Below, piece by piece: positions 20,539 through 34,269 of a DNA stretch of 64,000 nucleotides. Source of the stretch: Hirundichthys speculiger (Eukaryota; Chordata; Actinopteri; Beloniformes; Exocoetidae); contig JAGFBZ010000855.1 of the NCBI GenBank assembly GCA_018398805.1, positions 2,790,001 to 2,854,000 on the forward strand. The letters are read 5' to 3'. The translations under genes and the position numbers were made by a program. Within the stretch, counting starts at the first letter, position 1; each line of letters opens with the position of its first letter. The notes under the pieces are model-generated. The model had not been told where the DNA came from, did not search any database, and was given only the letters and a program-made list of their open reading frames with translations.

Positions 20539-23240
20539 ATACTATATCCCACCTAGACATCACATATGGAATGATTGGAATTATTTTAGGAATAATAGGA
20601 GCAATTATAAATTATCTAATTAATCTGTGTGTGTGGCAGTGAGAAAAATTTGACTGTGTTGTAAAAGTGCCTTGAGTGGTCTCTAGAAAAGAAAAGACTA
20701 GAAAGGCTTAAGTGTCTTAGCAATGCCTTCATTTTTGTAAACTTAAGCTAATAATCCAGTTGACTGCCCCTTTGCTTAGCTGTTAATGAAAATGAAGCAG
20801 GTTCCTGTCTTATATATTTGTAATTTTTTAGCTTGAATTTGAAAAGGAAATAACTGATGTCACAGTTTTCTCATTTTGTTTTTCTGTTTGAAAACTACGA
20901 TTATTGCTAGGAGGGTGGTGGTTGGTGTATGAATAACTGTTTCCATAGTATTTCATTTGTAAGATCTGAAATGATATCATTATCTGATGCCACAAGCTGA
21001 TAATGACCCTCTGTGATAAGTGGTATGTGGAACACAAATATTCGAGTGTTATGTAATTAAGAGTCTGTTTAAGAAATGTCCACCATAATCAGACATTCAG
21101 AAATTTTCACACGGCCTTGTCTGGAATGGGAACAGTCACATCTGTTATACTGAGTGGGTTTCACATGACAAAAGAGTACAGAAAGGGCCTGTTTCATTGC
21201 TCTGATTGACAATAAGTTGGTTCAATACCTTCCTTGGGTATTTTTGTCTGTGCTCATTGACAAGAGCTCCTGGAAAATTAAAATATACAGAGATTCCAGG
21301 CTCATTTGCATTTGTTTTGTGATTCCAAGCTATGTGTAACCAAGCACTGTGTTACCAAGCTTGTGTAATCAGATTTGCATTTAAATCTAATACATGAATA
21401 ATACTCGTTCATATCAACTTTATGGGAATGTTGAGGGCCTGCTTTCCTAGTTTCTTCATTGAAGTGAACTAATCAAGTGTTAGTTCTTTGGGAGAAATGA
21501 ATTTTCTCTAACTTGCTTGTTGAAAGTTGTGCCTTTTGAAGGTAATGGTGGTGGACGGGTCACTGCGGCAATATTCATTGCATCTGAGATGAGGAAGGCG
21601 ACTCTTTTACCATGCAGAGGGGAAAAAAAGGCTTGTAATTGCCTGGAGTGAGATTTGTATATCTTGACATGGCAGATTGGCAAGACTGCACTAAAGCTCC
21701 ACAGATTAGTACATTACCACAGATTCTCCTCCTGAGGGGGAAGCAGGAAGACACAGAGACAGAGTGAAGGACTTAAAGCAGACAGAGAGAGGCATTTAAA
21801 GACTGAGCACAAGGAAATGGGCACAGAAAGAGAGAAGGGCACTATGTGAAAAGAAGAAGCATGATTAAGTGGGATTATAAAGCTGTGGCATGTGATTGTA
21901 ACGGACACAGAAGGGAAATATTGTCATAAAAGAACAAATGAAATACTCAAAGAGCTGCCTGAAGTTAAATGAAAAAGAAAACATTCTGTTTGAAGGAAAT
22001 TAGGTTTCTGTGTTTTGAGTAGGCATTCATTTTCATTCGTCAGGCCTGCTTGTCTGCCCGGTTTCTTGATAGACATGTTTTGGCTCTTTGTGCCCGTCTC
22101 ATCTTCATCGTAGACATCCTCAATCAAATAAGCAGAAGCACGTCTTCACATCACGAAACTCTCAAAACTGACTGTTTTGTGAAGGTAGTAGGTTTTAACA
22201 GCCTCTGTGTCTTGTCATGTAGATTGTCAATGATAACAGCATGAACCAGCACTCTTTGTTTATCAAAGCTTTTTCCAAAGAATATTTATTTTAAAAAGGA
22301 CAAGCATATTTTTTTCCCCAACCAAAAGAAAGGACAAGGGAGAATGTAGAATAAAAAGGTCTGATCAATATGAACAAGGCTCATCTGGCTCCCCAGGTAG
22401 AGTGGAAGGAGATCTGCCCCAGATCAATATTGTTGGTCGATGGCAGTGAGAGACTGCAGTGATGAAAAACTCCATTTCTTGGCCCGCAAAAGGAAGCGGA
22501 TGAATTGCAGCAGAAAATAGATTAAAGGTAGATACCTATACTTCAGCTGTGGACTGTGAAATTCAATCTTTGCATGTTGGTTTGTTTATTTATGGTTTAA
22601 CTTTTAGATCATACATCATGACCCCTTCAATGGTTCTAACTGATGGAATGTTGCCAAGGACTTTAATGATGCATTGTAAATAGCTCAAAATCTTATTTAC
22701 TTTTTCCTTTTGCAATTGGTATTACTTCATGAAATGAGATTTAAAAAATAACAAGTCATTTCCCAGGCAAAATAAACGCACTGTATTAGGTCTCGTAAAC
22801 TCTATGGTGCGAGTCTTTATTTCAAAACTTCATCTATGTCATGAGGTGTAGATTGCCTTGACTGGTTAGATTCTATCAGAGACTGAAGGCGCCATGCATG
22901 TTCATGCGAGGGACAATTTTCGACTCTATGTCCCAACATCACAGCAGATGGTCATTGACGGTGTAGTCGGTGTAGAATTAAGATATACAGTAGGCCTATA
23001 TGTACATTTAATTTATGTTAAAAGCTAAAATTTTTGACAGTGTACCAAAGATGGAGATGCATACAAACTGCTTTGTTTTTGTTTCCTTCATGTCTCGGAA
23101 GAAATGTATATTTATTTGGCTGTGAGGATGCATTTAACAGCTTTAGCTGGATTGCTATTACGGCCATGCCATCAATTTTTAATCTTGGTTGTTGAAGTTC
23201 CTTTGGTTGAAAACTTTGCTACTCCAGAGCAGAGTAGCAC
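20539..23240. other. Intron sequence, no recognised feature
   Basis: AT-rich intron sequence. A purine-rich block (about 21730-21860) explains the apparent minus-strand frame there. No element ends recognised. Confidence 0.5.
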
Positions 23241-23303
23241 AGAGCTCCAAACCAATCTAGATCAGATCACAATCTGATCTGATCTAGATTGGTTTGGAGC
23301 TCT
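23241..23303. repeat. Perfect 29-bp inverted repeat with 5-nt loop
   Basis: Arms 23241-23269 (AGAGCTCCAAACCAATCTAG...) and 23275-23303 are exact reverse complements around CAATC. The precursor-like hairpin is as long and tight as that of a small-RNA locus, but its perfect pairing is more typical of a recent inverted duplication or the core of a palindromic MITE. Confidence 0.92.
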
Positions 23304-23905
23304 ACGCTCTGTTCATCACCTGGTTGTGACAGGAATTGTGTCTGTTTGAGACACCTACACCTCTCATAGAAAGCTTATAGAGATTTGTCATTTTAAAAAA
23401 TCACTTAAGACTACAATGTCTAAATTTCAATGAAGTTTTAATAACTGTGATATTTTCCTTTATCATTCTAAAGTAATTGCAAACTGGTTAGAGGTATGAT
23501 TAGTGCAAAGCTGACGTAGAAGCACCATTGATAAGACAAAAATGGCTGAAAATGGTCATCAGATGTCTATTTTAAACCTATATTATACTGGCACCTAGTA
23601 TGCCATTTAAGGTGATAAAGTTGTAGAAATGAAATATTTAAAGAGCAAAAGCACAAAATAAAATAAATAAATAAGACTTATGTCTTAAACTATGAATATT
23701 AAATTAAAGGTAGTGATCAGTGCACTTTTTAATATAATGCTGAAAATGAACAGTAAAACATGTATTCTAGCTTTTATTCTATTACTACAGAATAACTTCA
23801 AGCTTTATGTACTTTTATTGTATCCTTCAGCATGTTAGTGGTTATTTACAAATTACACATTTGTTACATTTGCATGTAGAAATCTGATTAAACAGTGACA
23901 CCATT

Positions 23906-24113
23906 GGACCACCTGGCGGTGCTGTGGTTGGGGCAGGTGGTCCATCTACAGAGGCTACAGTCCTCAACGCAGCGGTCACGGGTTCGACTCCCGGCCCATG
24001 CGACCCTTTGCTGCATGTCCTCCACGTTCTCTCTCTGTCTGTCTGTCTATCTTCACTGTCCATAAAGGCCACTAGTGCCAAAAAAGATCTTTAAAAAAAA
24101 AAGCAAAAAAACT
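23906..24113 (+). mobile_element. tRNA-derived SINE with 11-bp target duplication
   Basis: The head shows a pol III A-box-like segment (CTGTGGTTGGGGC) and an exact B box GGTTCGACTCC at 23981-23991. A conserved body ends in CATAAAGGCCACTAGTGCC and A-rich tail AAAAAAGATCTTTAAAAAA. GTGACACCATT flanks both sides (23895-23905 and 24114-24124). The unit is not a functional tRNA gene: the head lacks a foldable anticodon arm and is fused to the SINE body. A related copy lies in reverse at 53413-53605. Confidence 0.9.
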
Positions 24114-24124
24114 GTGACACCATT

Positions 24125-26285
24125 AAAAGTAGCGTGTTAGTGTGTAGTATAGAGTAATCTGATAATTGACATTACTTGGTCCTCCATTGCTTGAAGCCAG
24201 TGCTGCAAAAGCGTAGAAATGCGGTGTCTCCTAAATCAATCTTTTTCAGAAACTTATTTCCTGCCTCTAAGTTCAGCATCTTCTCAGTAGTAGAGCACCA
24301 CTTATAAGACACAAACCCATCAGTGCTGAAGCAAGGACTATGATCAGTCCAGTGGCCCAGTGCAATCATAGTGTGATTGAGAGAGCGCATGTGTCTGTGC
24401 GCAGGCTGTGAGACAGGAAATGCTTTTTTTCAAAAATTCAAGTAGTCTGCTTTTATCAGTAAAGTTCTTGTTAATTTACTTGTGTTGAATTTATGCTTGA
24501 CTGTCATGAGCAGTTATGATGAAATACAGCAGATTACTGTTGTGAATCCACTTTAAATTTCACAGGAGCTGCGGGAGTCACACATACTTGTAAATGTTTT
24601 GTTCATAACGATAATCTGGAAACATATGGTATATTTATAAATCATATTGGTGGGGTATGGATAAAAACATTTAATCCTAACTTAACCATTTGTCAGGGAA
24701 ATGTTTCCCCCATTAAAATGATCACACACAAAAAAGCAAATTGTATTCTGCTAATCCCAGCTGTTCAAGAAATACAAGAAATAAAGAGACTAAAAATTTC
24801 TTACACTACTTTTAAAATGTTTTGTTGCAACAATTTTTTTTTTTTTTTTTTAGTTTTGGTTCAGTTTTTTGTTGTTTTTTTGTGTTATTTTTTTGACAGC
24901 ATAAACACAAAAGTGGATGCCTTTTCAGTGATGCATACCGAGGAAATAGCAGGGCTCCCTGTGGGAAATTGAATAGTCCATTTCCAATCGAGTGTGCCCT
25001 GGAAAATCCATGGGGGTCAGTGGCAATTTGTCTCAGAGGACTACACTGAGAGTCATTATGCTCAAGACCAACATGTCCCAAGGGAAAGAACCATTCTTTG
25101 GAGGGAGACTTGTATTTTCTTTTGATATTCAAAATATTTCCCTTTACTCCTTGTGCTGCCTCCTTCCAATAGGTTGACAATTTTTTTTCCCCTTTCAGAA
25201 AAGTAAAATGTGGATTGCAAGTTTTATAAGAACATGATAATAAGCACAATACCACACTTTGCACTATGAAAGTGAAGTAGCCTCTCATTACAGTAGCTTC
25301 TCTTTCTGAGTACCTCATCTTTGTTGAACAAATTGCTCATGTCTCTCGTTTAATTATCCGCAAAGAGCCATATCTACTCCTCTCCACTGAGGTTCAGATT
25401 ACAAGTGTCATGAATTTTAATGGGCTAACTGTGCTGCTATCAATCATTATAGTTTGCTCGTGTTTCATTCAGTGGAAAGTGACTTTTAAGCAAATGTTTT
25501 CTGACAGATAAATCCAAGATAATTTTCTTCGTTGCTGCCAGGTGACTCAATTTTCATTCATGCTAATTGGCAGCCTAGACGCTGCATTTTTTTTTTTGCC
25601 AGCATGGGCATAGCATGTATTCAATTTAATTCCTTAACAATGCTCTTGGAAATGGATTTGCTGTCTTGATGAATTAATGTAGTACTTGCTACATTTTATA
25701 TCCTGCAGATAAAGTGTAAATCGTAGTGATTTTTCAAAAGTGTAATAACAATTTTTGAATGCAGTGCAAGAATGCAGATGAGAAATTTCACAATTGTAAT
25801 TTACCTTGTTTGCACCACCACGTTTTATTTTCATTGTGCATGTTACATGACTGCATCCATCCGAGAGTTTCATCAGCAGAGATGAGGTGACATGATTAGT
25901 TATCAGCACTTGTGAACTTGGATTTCAGGGAGTCCAGTAGATAACTGTGTCCTTAATATACAAGAAAACAACCTCATTTTCACCAGTTTTGAGGGTAAAA
26001 AATATCTTCAAAGCTTCAAGATTTAGCACAAAGGAGTTTTTCATGTTAAAATCTGAGTTTCAATTTAATTTGTAGAAAATATTTGATCACTTTTAGAAAA
26101 CGAATATATTTAATTACAATAATATTTTATTAATTCTACTTTAATGAAGTGCAAACATGCTCTCATGGTCTCATGTCTATACTATTGGCAAAAACTACAG
26201 AAAGTAACTTTGGATGCCCATTCCAATCATCTCTTATGACAACTGTGTTGTTGCCTTATGGCACTATGTCACTATGAAACTAATA
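24125..26285. other. Intron sequence; possible conserved block at 25310-25640
   Basis: No transposon is recognised. The block from about 25310 to 25640 is compositionally balanced and holds several homeodomain-type cores (TTTAATTA, CTAATTGG, ATCAATCAT). This could mark a conserved non-coding element, but that cannot be tested here. Confidence 0.4.
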
Positions 26286-26465
26286 CACAAAGCCACAGTG
26301 GACATCATGGCAGAGGCAACTAACAGAGTCAAGAAAGCAGTGACAGAAGAGAAGACAAACGTGATCTAACAAGAGAACAAATACTAGTAAATGTCAGAGA
26401 CTGTTGGAAAAGTGACTTAACCGCCATACCTATAGGGGGAGCCTCAGATTTAAATGTCCCATTTG
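26286..26465 (+). repeat. Old interspersed repeat, copy 1
   Basis: CACAGTGGACATCATGGCAG at the start and CCTATAGGGGGAGCCTCAGA at the end match the same two landmarks, in the same order and similar spacing, at 35215-35375. The middle is A-rich and diverged. No ends or coding sequence identify the class. Confidence 0.45.
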
Positions 26466-26825
26466 TGACTGTTTAACAAATAATCACAATGCAAAAATGA
26501 AATAAAGTAAAACAAAATAAATAAAAGGTGTAGCCATGTGTTTTGTATGGAGGGCTTTATCTATCATGTTCAAAAATAAATAAACAAACACAGAAAGAGA
26601 GAGCGAATTTAAGAAATATATATCATTTATTTCTGTATTTCTTTATCCATATGGAAATAAGTGGGCGTAATTGGAATGTCATTGGTTTTTATTAGGGCTG
26701 TCAAAGTTAACGCATTAACGCAAATTCTGTTTAACGCCACTATTTTTTTTTAACGCGAGACACACATTTCTCTAAATATGACCCTCGGCCAATAAGTGTA
26801 TTTACAGTCAACGTGTCAGACAGAC

Positions 26826-26957
26826 ATGGCGACAGAAAAGGGTCTTATGAATGGTAACTTTAGCTTCAAGGTGCTGCCAGGTGGGTCTGTTAACAAGAAA
26901 AAGGTTATTTGTATTTACTGTCGCTGTGAATTGAGTTACCACCGCAGGGCGCTGTAA
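26826..26957 (+). pseudogene. hAT transposase N-terminal BED zinc-finger fragment
   Basis: A 43-codon frame from ATG to TAA reads MATEKGLMNGNFSF, then KKKVICIYCRCELSYHRR. The V-I-C-x-x-C-x-x-x-L-S-Y-H-R pattern is the first half of the BED finger of this hAT family. The expected second half (with the HxxxH-type ligands) is replaced by unrelated sequence after 26950. It cannot encode an active DNA-binding domain. Confidence 0.75.
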
Positions 26958-27259
26958 AATTAGTTTCACATCCGACATTCGCTTGTTTTTTTTTCTTTTT
27001 AAACTTTAACAGCGTCATGAAAACGGCACTGAATTCATCCAGGTTGTTATCATTTTGTAGATATAAGTATGCCAGACATTTCACAAGCATCATCAACCCT
27101 CCAAGCTCAGTGAGTGTGGCAAAAAAGGAACAGCGCTGAATGTCCTTCTGAGTACCTCGCTGCTGCCCTGGAGCTTAGGGACCGTCAGCAAATTACTGCA
27201 GTCAAGCAGCAGTCCCAACAAAATACACTAGGAAGCATGATGAATTAAGCCCCCTAAAA

Positions 27260-27330
27260 GTAAAAATAAAGCAGATCCCCATGACCCTGTATAGGACAAA
27301 ATGGGTATAAGCGATGGATGGATGGATAAA
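27260..27330 (+). repeat. LINE 3'-tail fragment nested in hAT element
   Basis: CAGATCCCCATGACCCTG, then GACAAAATGGGTATAAGC and GATGGATGGATGGATAA, is a non-LTR retrotransposon terminus with its simple tail. The same core occurs at 8385-8513. Its position inside 26693-27423 dates it after, or as a passenger of, the hAT element. Confidence 0.65.
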
Positions 27331-27994
27331 TAGAACATCAAAAAAATGTGATTAATGTGCGATAAATCGTGAGTTAACTATGAAAATCTTGGGATTAAAA
27401 AATGTAATCGACTGACAGCCCTAGTTTTTATAAAAAGTATAAAGACTGAGGCTGTTCACTCACTCAAAGATCCTTGGCATGAGAACTGTAATAATTTTTA
27501 GGTAATATATTTTCCCATCAGCCCCTAATTGCAAACTAAAGAATATTAGTATAAAGCAATTCTATTTTGTTAAAAGATTCTATTCCATCATTGGTTGCAT
27601 AGATATCTTCATGAATCAATACAAGAAATTTATCATCCATGTCTTTTTCAGTAGTGGCTTTCACACCCCTCATCAAATATAGATTAAACTCCTCAATTGT
27701 AGGTATTTCCTTTTGTGCTTTAATAATCTGTCATGTTCTTGTCTAATTTTAATGATTGTGAGGGTGTGTTTTGAACAGGGCTCTGAAAAATTTACCCACA
27801 ACATGAGTAATGGTATTTTCACAAGACACTCCCTTTGAAAATAAAGTGGATAGCACAAAATAGATCTAACCAGCTACTGTCAGTATGAAACAGAGTAGCT
27901 GCATTCTGATGTGAATAAAATAATTTACTAAGTACATAAAATTAAATGGTTCATCCATAGATTTTCCTCACCTTATCCTTTTCAGTTTTGTGAG

Positions 27995-28190
27995 GGGGCA
28001 GGGCACTCTCCAGAGGTGGGATAACTCTCTAAAAACAGGTCACTAGTCCATTAAAAGAGACACACACGTCCACCTAAATGCAATTTAAAACCACTCAACG
28101 TATGTGTATGGACAGCATAGTACCTAGAGAGAATCCACAGAAGTGTGGGACGAGCATCCAAACTCCACACAAATGAGCCATAACTGGCAT
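27995..28190 (-). repeat. Old LINE-derived repeat
   Basis: GGCAGGGCACTCTCCAGAGG, CAGGTCACTAGTCCATTAAA, TACCTAGAGAGAATCCACAG and CATCCAAACTCCACAC are diverged counterparts of landmarks in the intact copy at 47172-47540, in the same orientation. Boundaries are approximate. Confidence 0.45.
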
Positions 28191-31100
28191 TTCGTACAAG
28201 GAACCTTATTTGGAAATTTCCACACCACCATGGTACCCTGAAATAACTGTAATGTTTGTGTAAAAAGAGAATCTTTATAACATATATTTTAAAATGAAAG
28301 ATAGGTGCTATAGGTTTAAGAAAATGAAAAAAAACAGGAGCTTCTTACCTAATCAGTGCTTGATACACTCTGCTGACTTTGGGGGATGATATTATGAAGT
28401 GTAAAAATCCTGCATTGCTCTTGCATGGCTCTGTTGACTTCATAATTCTTCGTCTCTGGGCTTTGGTGAAGGTCATCGGGGAGCTGTCATAGTGTCCATG
28501 TCTCCATGAGCATGCTACCACAGCATGGCTCCCAGGAATTAAAGTGGCTCTCTGAATGAAGCCAACCTGGATCATTAATTTTCATTTTTGTTTACAGTCA
28601 GCTGTTATTTATCCTGGGCCATTATACTTGTGTGCTTGTGGGAATGGGCCACATTTTCCATGAGTCAGGGAGTGCATAATTTGAACTTGGGGTAGCAGCA
28701 CAGTTAGACTTTAAATTCACTCTGACAAGTAAAGCAGCATTCGTGGATGACATCATCCACTACGACTGAGACTGGCCAGGAACAAGGAGGGATAATGATT
28801 GGAATTACATTATTCCACGGAACAGTTCAATCTCTGATGGAATGATTTTGCCTAACAAACACTTAATTTGATGTGAGTGCAGCAGATTGTGCATTGATGT
28901 TTATCATATTTGTTCGATTATGTTAGAAATCATTATCTCTTAGCTCTGCCAGACAGGATTTTTCTCTGCCAGTGAGAGGGCTCAGCAAGAGCTGCAACCA
29001 CACTACTCGTTTCTTTTATCAGAGATACAAAAGGCAGGATTTTACATAAAAATAGAGGATATCAGATTGAATCACAGAGTGAGGGTATGCCGGAGGTGTA
29101 CTCCATCCACCATCACTGAGATCACACATCCCCCACCCCTACTTGGTAAAATGAAATTCTGGCTCTGAGGGTGGTCATTTCACCCAGAGGAAATTAAAAA
29201 TCAGAGCTGAATACAACATTGTCTGCTCAAACACTGCAAGGTAGAGTTCTGTTCAGGAACTCCTCTCTAATATCCTGTGTCTGCCTCTGTATTTAACAAG
29301 TAGTCATTTAACCACAATTAAGATATGGAACAAATATTCAAGTTAAGGTGCAGCTTTCTGGGAACATTAAATTAGTATAAAACAAGGATACATGGGTGAG
29401 TGACAAATGACAGCATGACTGTGCCTTTGCAATGGATGTGAATACAGAGTAGCTTTACTGTGGCATATCAAACATTTGATCAATAAATGATCACAACAAG
29501 GTCAGAAACAAGCACAGAGGGAAGAGGATGATACTTTTTTTTATGTATGAATACTTTATGCTAACCTAGTTTTCTACCAATGGAGAATCATTATGTTCAA
29601 CACTTTCTGGCCCATATACCTACCAACCCACACTGACTAGTGTGTCTATTCATTAACCGAAATAAATAGAACTTTCTTTAAAAGAAGGATATCATTGTGT
29701 ATGGTGCCTTGAAACAATTTCTAGCCCTCCAGTTTTGGGTAAAATAAAAATAAATCAAAGGATCACTAAAGGGTTGACAGTTTTCTCACAAAGTGATATA
29801 ACAACACAATTTACAGTGTATATACATATATATTCTGTTCATGCAAAATGAAGGCAATTTACACAAATGTAATATTGGTCTTACAAAGTGTTGCATGGAG
29901 TAAAACCAGTTTTTCATAAGCTTTTGAGTTGACCCTCAACACAACACCAAGGCTACCCTCATACTGGCCATATTATGCTCTTTTTCAGTCATCTTTATAT
30001 CTGGTACCTCTAGAGTATCTTTGCACCCTGCTTAACTCCAATGTCTGTAATTATTTCTGAACAAAATATGTTGAGAATAACAAGGAGAGGCTCCTTCTGG
30101 AAAGTGAGCACACTTGGCTCAAGTGTTTCTTTGATTTGTTGAGTTTCTGGAGGCTTGCCAATGAGCAGAACTAATGGTTCATGAACTCATGCAACTCACC
30201 CTTTTAAAATACCAGCACACTGTCAGAACCTTTTTTTTCTCCAAATATATCCTGTAACTGACTAACACCTCAAATCCTTTCATATATGATTGAGCCAGGA
30301 TAGGATTCTGAACATGAAGGTGAACAGCTCGACAAACCGCAACGATAACAGCTGTTTGTCTTGGTCTGTAAATACAATGCTTATTGCTGTTGCTGTCATG
30401 TGACATTGTGGATTACATTTTCTTTCAGCCAATCATAATCTCTAAATATGTAGTGTGAAGTCTGCTAGAATGCCAAATGAATCACAAGAACCAAGAAAAA
30501 AAAAAGCTTATGTTACTACCAAGAAAACCATATTTGACTCTATAGTCACCAACAGTCAAGGCTATTTTGAATGTTGACTGTTGATTCATTTTTTTTTTTT
30601 TTTTTTGTATTATTGCGTTTTGGCGTGATATGCATTAAAGTGATTTGTTTTCCCCATGCTAGCCTGAGACAAAATGTTAAAGCTTGAGATTAAGCAAATA
30701 TGGTCAGTTTACCCCCCAAATATTTGCAATCAACATGCACACATGCCAGTTCCCACACAACACAGACAGCTTAGTCTTTCAGCAGATCCAGCAGCATGCA
30801 AGGCCTTCTTCATAAAACTGTCCTCTTTAAAGATGTCATGAAACTAGAATATATTCACTTTGTTGCATGTCTGGAGTAACAAACTGCATCCACTAGACCA
30901 TGGTCAGCCAACTTCCCCTCGCAACCAAAAACACATTTCATTGGAGACATTTTAGAAACAAAAGCAAAGTGCAACTAGCAGATTCACCGGGTAATAGCAG
31001 ATCCAATGTGATGGAAAATATACTCAACATACACTGCACATACACTAAAAATATGACACTACAAAAAATAAAATAAATACACTCTCTATGCCATCGAAGA

Positions 31101-34100
31101 ACTCGAATATATGAATCGAACTCCCACCTAAAAAAAAAAAAACCCATCATATTACAGTACATTGGTAGCCTCTATTGGGAGGTTTTGAATTTTCTTTTGC
31201 ACATAGAAATAGAGTCAAGCAATTTTGACTGGTTTGGGATTATTCTGGTGATTTTGTAAATAATTGTGTAATGCTAATTTGAAACTAAACACAATCACAT
31301 TTGCTCTTTCCAAGTCAGAAATCAAGTCTAGAACAGTCCAGTGATAATGATCACGATCAATACCACTCTTCAATAAGCTGTTACAGGAAGAGTCTTAGAT
31401 TAGGCACAGTAGTCATTTCACTGATGATGGCACATGATACACTCATATCACAAACCACGACACAAGAAGATGGACAAAATGCGCATCAATAAAAACTATT
31501 TACAAATATTTGTAATCGATGTGCAAACTATAGAGAAATGAGTACCAGCATTTCCGAATCAGTTTAAACTGCTGTCAGGCATTTCAGTCCTTGAAGCTGT
31601 CATTTGGCTCCCTTTGAATGGCCAGCAGTTGCCAGTTGCTGTGGCACAGTTCTTGGAGTTGTCAAGATGCATCAGTACACGATGTCATCAAATGACTTTT
31701 TAGTAGTTGTAAGTAGTAGTGGTGAGCTGATGTAGTTTGTTATTGTGGGATTTCTATATGTGCTTCAGCTGGATTGATGATGACTAAGTTAAGTCAGCTG
31801 AGGTGTTAAAAATACTGTAGCGAGCTCATTGAACAGTCCCCTGAACTGGGTGTCAAAGAAACAGAGACTCATGGGGCTGTTGATGTGAGTTCTGCTCATT
31901 GATCTTGCCATATTTTGACTAGTAAGAGGTTTCATGCTAAGAACGTGTTACTGTGCTACTGAGTTTTTACTACCAGTGTAGTTGTAGTTTTAGAACTGAG
32001 TGGATAGGGGCCACCATGACAAATAATCTATTGGCAATTAGTGCCATGTTGTAAGTGTTCTGAGATATGGATAGAGTAACTGTATGTGCTAATAAATTTA
32101 GCTTCCTGTGACTTCCTGTTGAACAAAGAAAGAAAGCTGTTCAAAATGACTGTTCAAATGAAGATGAATGAGACCTGACTCTTTTTTTATGATCATGTTT
32201 GCCACAAAGAAATATTGATTTTATTATTTGTGTGGTTTTGTGGGTGTTTGCTGGGTTTTGCTCCACTTTAGAGCTGGAAATCATCCGTAGAAGCTGGAAA
32301 CTCTGCTGGTGTCAAATATCACTGAGGCTGCTGTGTCCCCATTGTGTGACTGACATGAATGGACGCCTTGTTTGTGCCGTGACGCCTTGAAGCCTATAAA
32401 AGTGGACGGCCAGTTTTACAAAACGTTAATATTTGACATTCTGTTCTTAGGGCAAGCTGGTGACTGAACATAAGTTTACAGATTTGACTGTGTTTTTGCT
32501 CAATAATGACAGTTATTTGATGACTATAATAATCCTTTTTTCCTTGAGAAAAAAAAAAACAAAAAAGACATGCATGTAATATTTAACAATGCAGGAGATG
32601 CATTTACTGTTAAGGTTTAATTTAGAAGCTGTGTCAGAGACTAGAATAGGACTGTAGATAAGAGCTGAGGATGCCTTGCACATCATTAAGTGTGAAATAT
32701 AACAACATGTCCTGAGCTGCCTACTGTTCCCCAGGAGAGAAGACTGCCAGATAGTGCTTTGCACAATTATGGCTAGGAGGAGCACAGACCTACCTCACTC
32801 ACATAGCTTCATTTTATAGCTCCTCAGATGGTAACAAGGCTTCGGAATCCTTCAAATTGTGTTACTCCTCTGGTCTTAAAGCACTATGAGGCTGTTTCGG
32901 GTTGGGGCTGATTGGGATGCTCCCAATAAAACACAAAGTATTTTTCTGGCAGAGCAGAAACATTTCAATTTTAATCTACATGAATGTACATTAAACTCAC
33001 ATGATTTGCTTTTAAGCTTGATCCAAAACATATTTTCATGCTTCGTGTCAACTCTATGTGTCTAACTTCAGCGATTGTGTGTTGGGCTCTGAGGGCTTAC
33101 AAAACACAGGTGACCTACAATTCAGTACTGCATCTGAGAGCATTCTGCGTGAACGCTGCTGCTCTGCTGGCTTTCTGTTCACACTGTGACTCCAGCTTAG
33201 ATAAAGTGTTATACAGGTATAACAGTGCATGAACCCAAACTGTATCTCGAGGCAAATTAACAGTGAAATTATTTCCAAGTACTCACTGGAAAGAGATAAA
33301 GACAACATTGCACTACCTATCAAGAAAAAAATTCAAGAAAACTGGAACATGACATTTACCCTTTAAGATAAAGAGAATATTTTACCTCTTCTGACTCACC
33401 GTTTCTTTTTATTTTCTCGTCTGACTACATTACTGGAAACGGCCTGCTTATTTTAGATGTATGGTGCGTTTGGCTGGAAATGTTGGCAAGGTAGTAACAT
33501 TGTCATTTGAATTGCTTTTAAATATAATCAAATTCTCCCTCAGTGAATCATTTCATTACACATTTGGAACAGGAGAGTAATTAGCAGCAATATGAAACAA
33601 CAGCAACTGCAACGGAACCAAAAGGCTTTCATTTCTTCTACACATCCAGCTTTAGTCTTTCCTGTAATCATCCATTTATCCCATCTGCACATGATCTTAC
33701 ACTAATTTATTCTGACTCTTAAGAAGCTTCGCATTATGATACAAAAGACAATGAAAACCTATGCATAACTTAGAATAAACTGAATGCTACATTTGTTGAC
33801 AATGGTACTATAGAATCGTTCTAATATCACTCCCACAGGAGAACCCAAGAGATGTGGAGATGAGTTTTTTTTTTTTTTCAAAGCTTCCTAACACTGTGGT
33901 TTTTCAGATTGCTGACAAGCTGTTCTTTGGCTATTAAATCCATTCCTCACTGTCAGAGGAGCTGGAGTAGCTTAAACCTGACTGAGGAGATGCTGGCGCC
34001 CCTGCTGCTGTGGGACCTACATACGGTATATAGACTGTACACCGGGAGCCAGAGAGTCCATACTGTGAACGGTGCCACGACAACATCAGGAGCGCTGCGG

Positions 34101-34269
34101 AGCTCAGTTTGTTACTGTAAAACAAAATGTACTGAGAGATACTGTCACTGACAGTGTACAACCACACTGACTTAAAGCAAAAGAATGTGTTGGAGAATAT
34201 AGCAATTGGCGTAAGAATTGTTGTGGCAATTTTATAAATTGCACAAATTAAAATTATAGATCCTTAACA
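28191..34269. other. Intron sequence; possible isolated TATA box at 32395
   Basis: About 6 kb without recognised transposon ends or exons. T-runs occur at 30590-30606 and A-runs near 31130. At 32395-32402 a TATAAAAG sits 5 bp after the second of two GACGCCTTG repeats (32362 and 32381). There is no supporting transcript evidence. The GC-richer block 33950-34130 is unexplained and may be a diverged repeat. Confidence 0.4.

Larger units (their letters stand above)
26693..27423 (+). mobile_element. Degraded hAT transposon with 8-bp duplication
   Basis: The element starts TAGGGCTGTCAAAGTTAACG and ends GACTGACAGCCCTA. GTTTTTAT lies directly outside both ends (26685-26692 and 27424-27431), an 8-bp duplication typical of hAT. 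Subterminal TTAACGCATTAACGC motifs are characteristic of a large fish family. A BED-finger coding relic remains at 26826-26957, and a LINE tail is nested near 27260-27330. The catalytic region is gone. Confidence 0.9.

Noticed and set aside
23910..24000. Possible tRNA gene (B box GGTTCGACTCC)
   Set aside because: The tRNA-like head is fused to a conserved SINE body with an A-rich tail and target duplications, so it is a SINE, not a tRNA gene.
24812..25318. 168-residue open frame on the minus strand, the longest in the window
   Set aside because: No recognisable domain. Its end is a lysine run encoded by a poly-T tract, composition matches the surrounding intron, and it runs antisense inside nrxn1.
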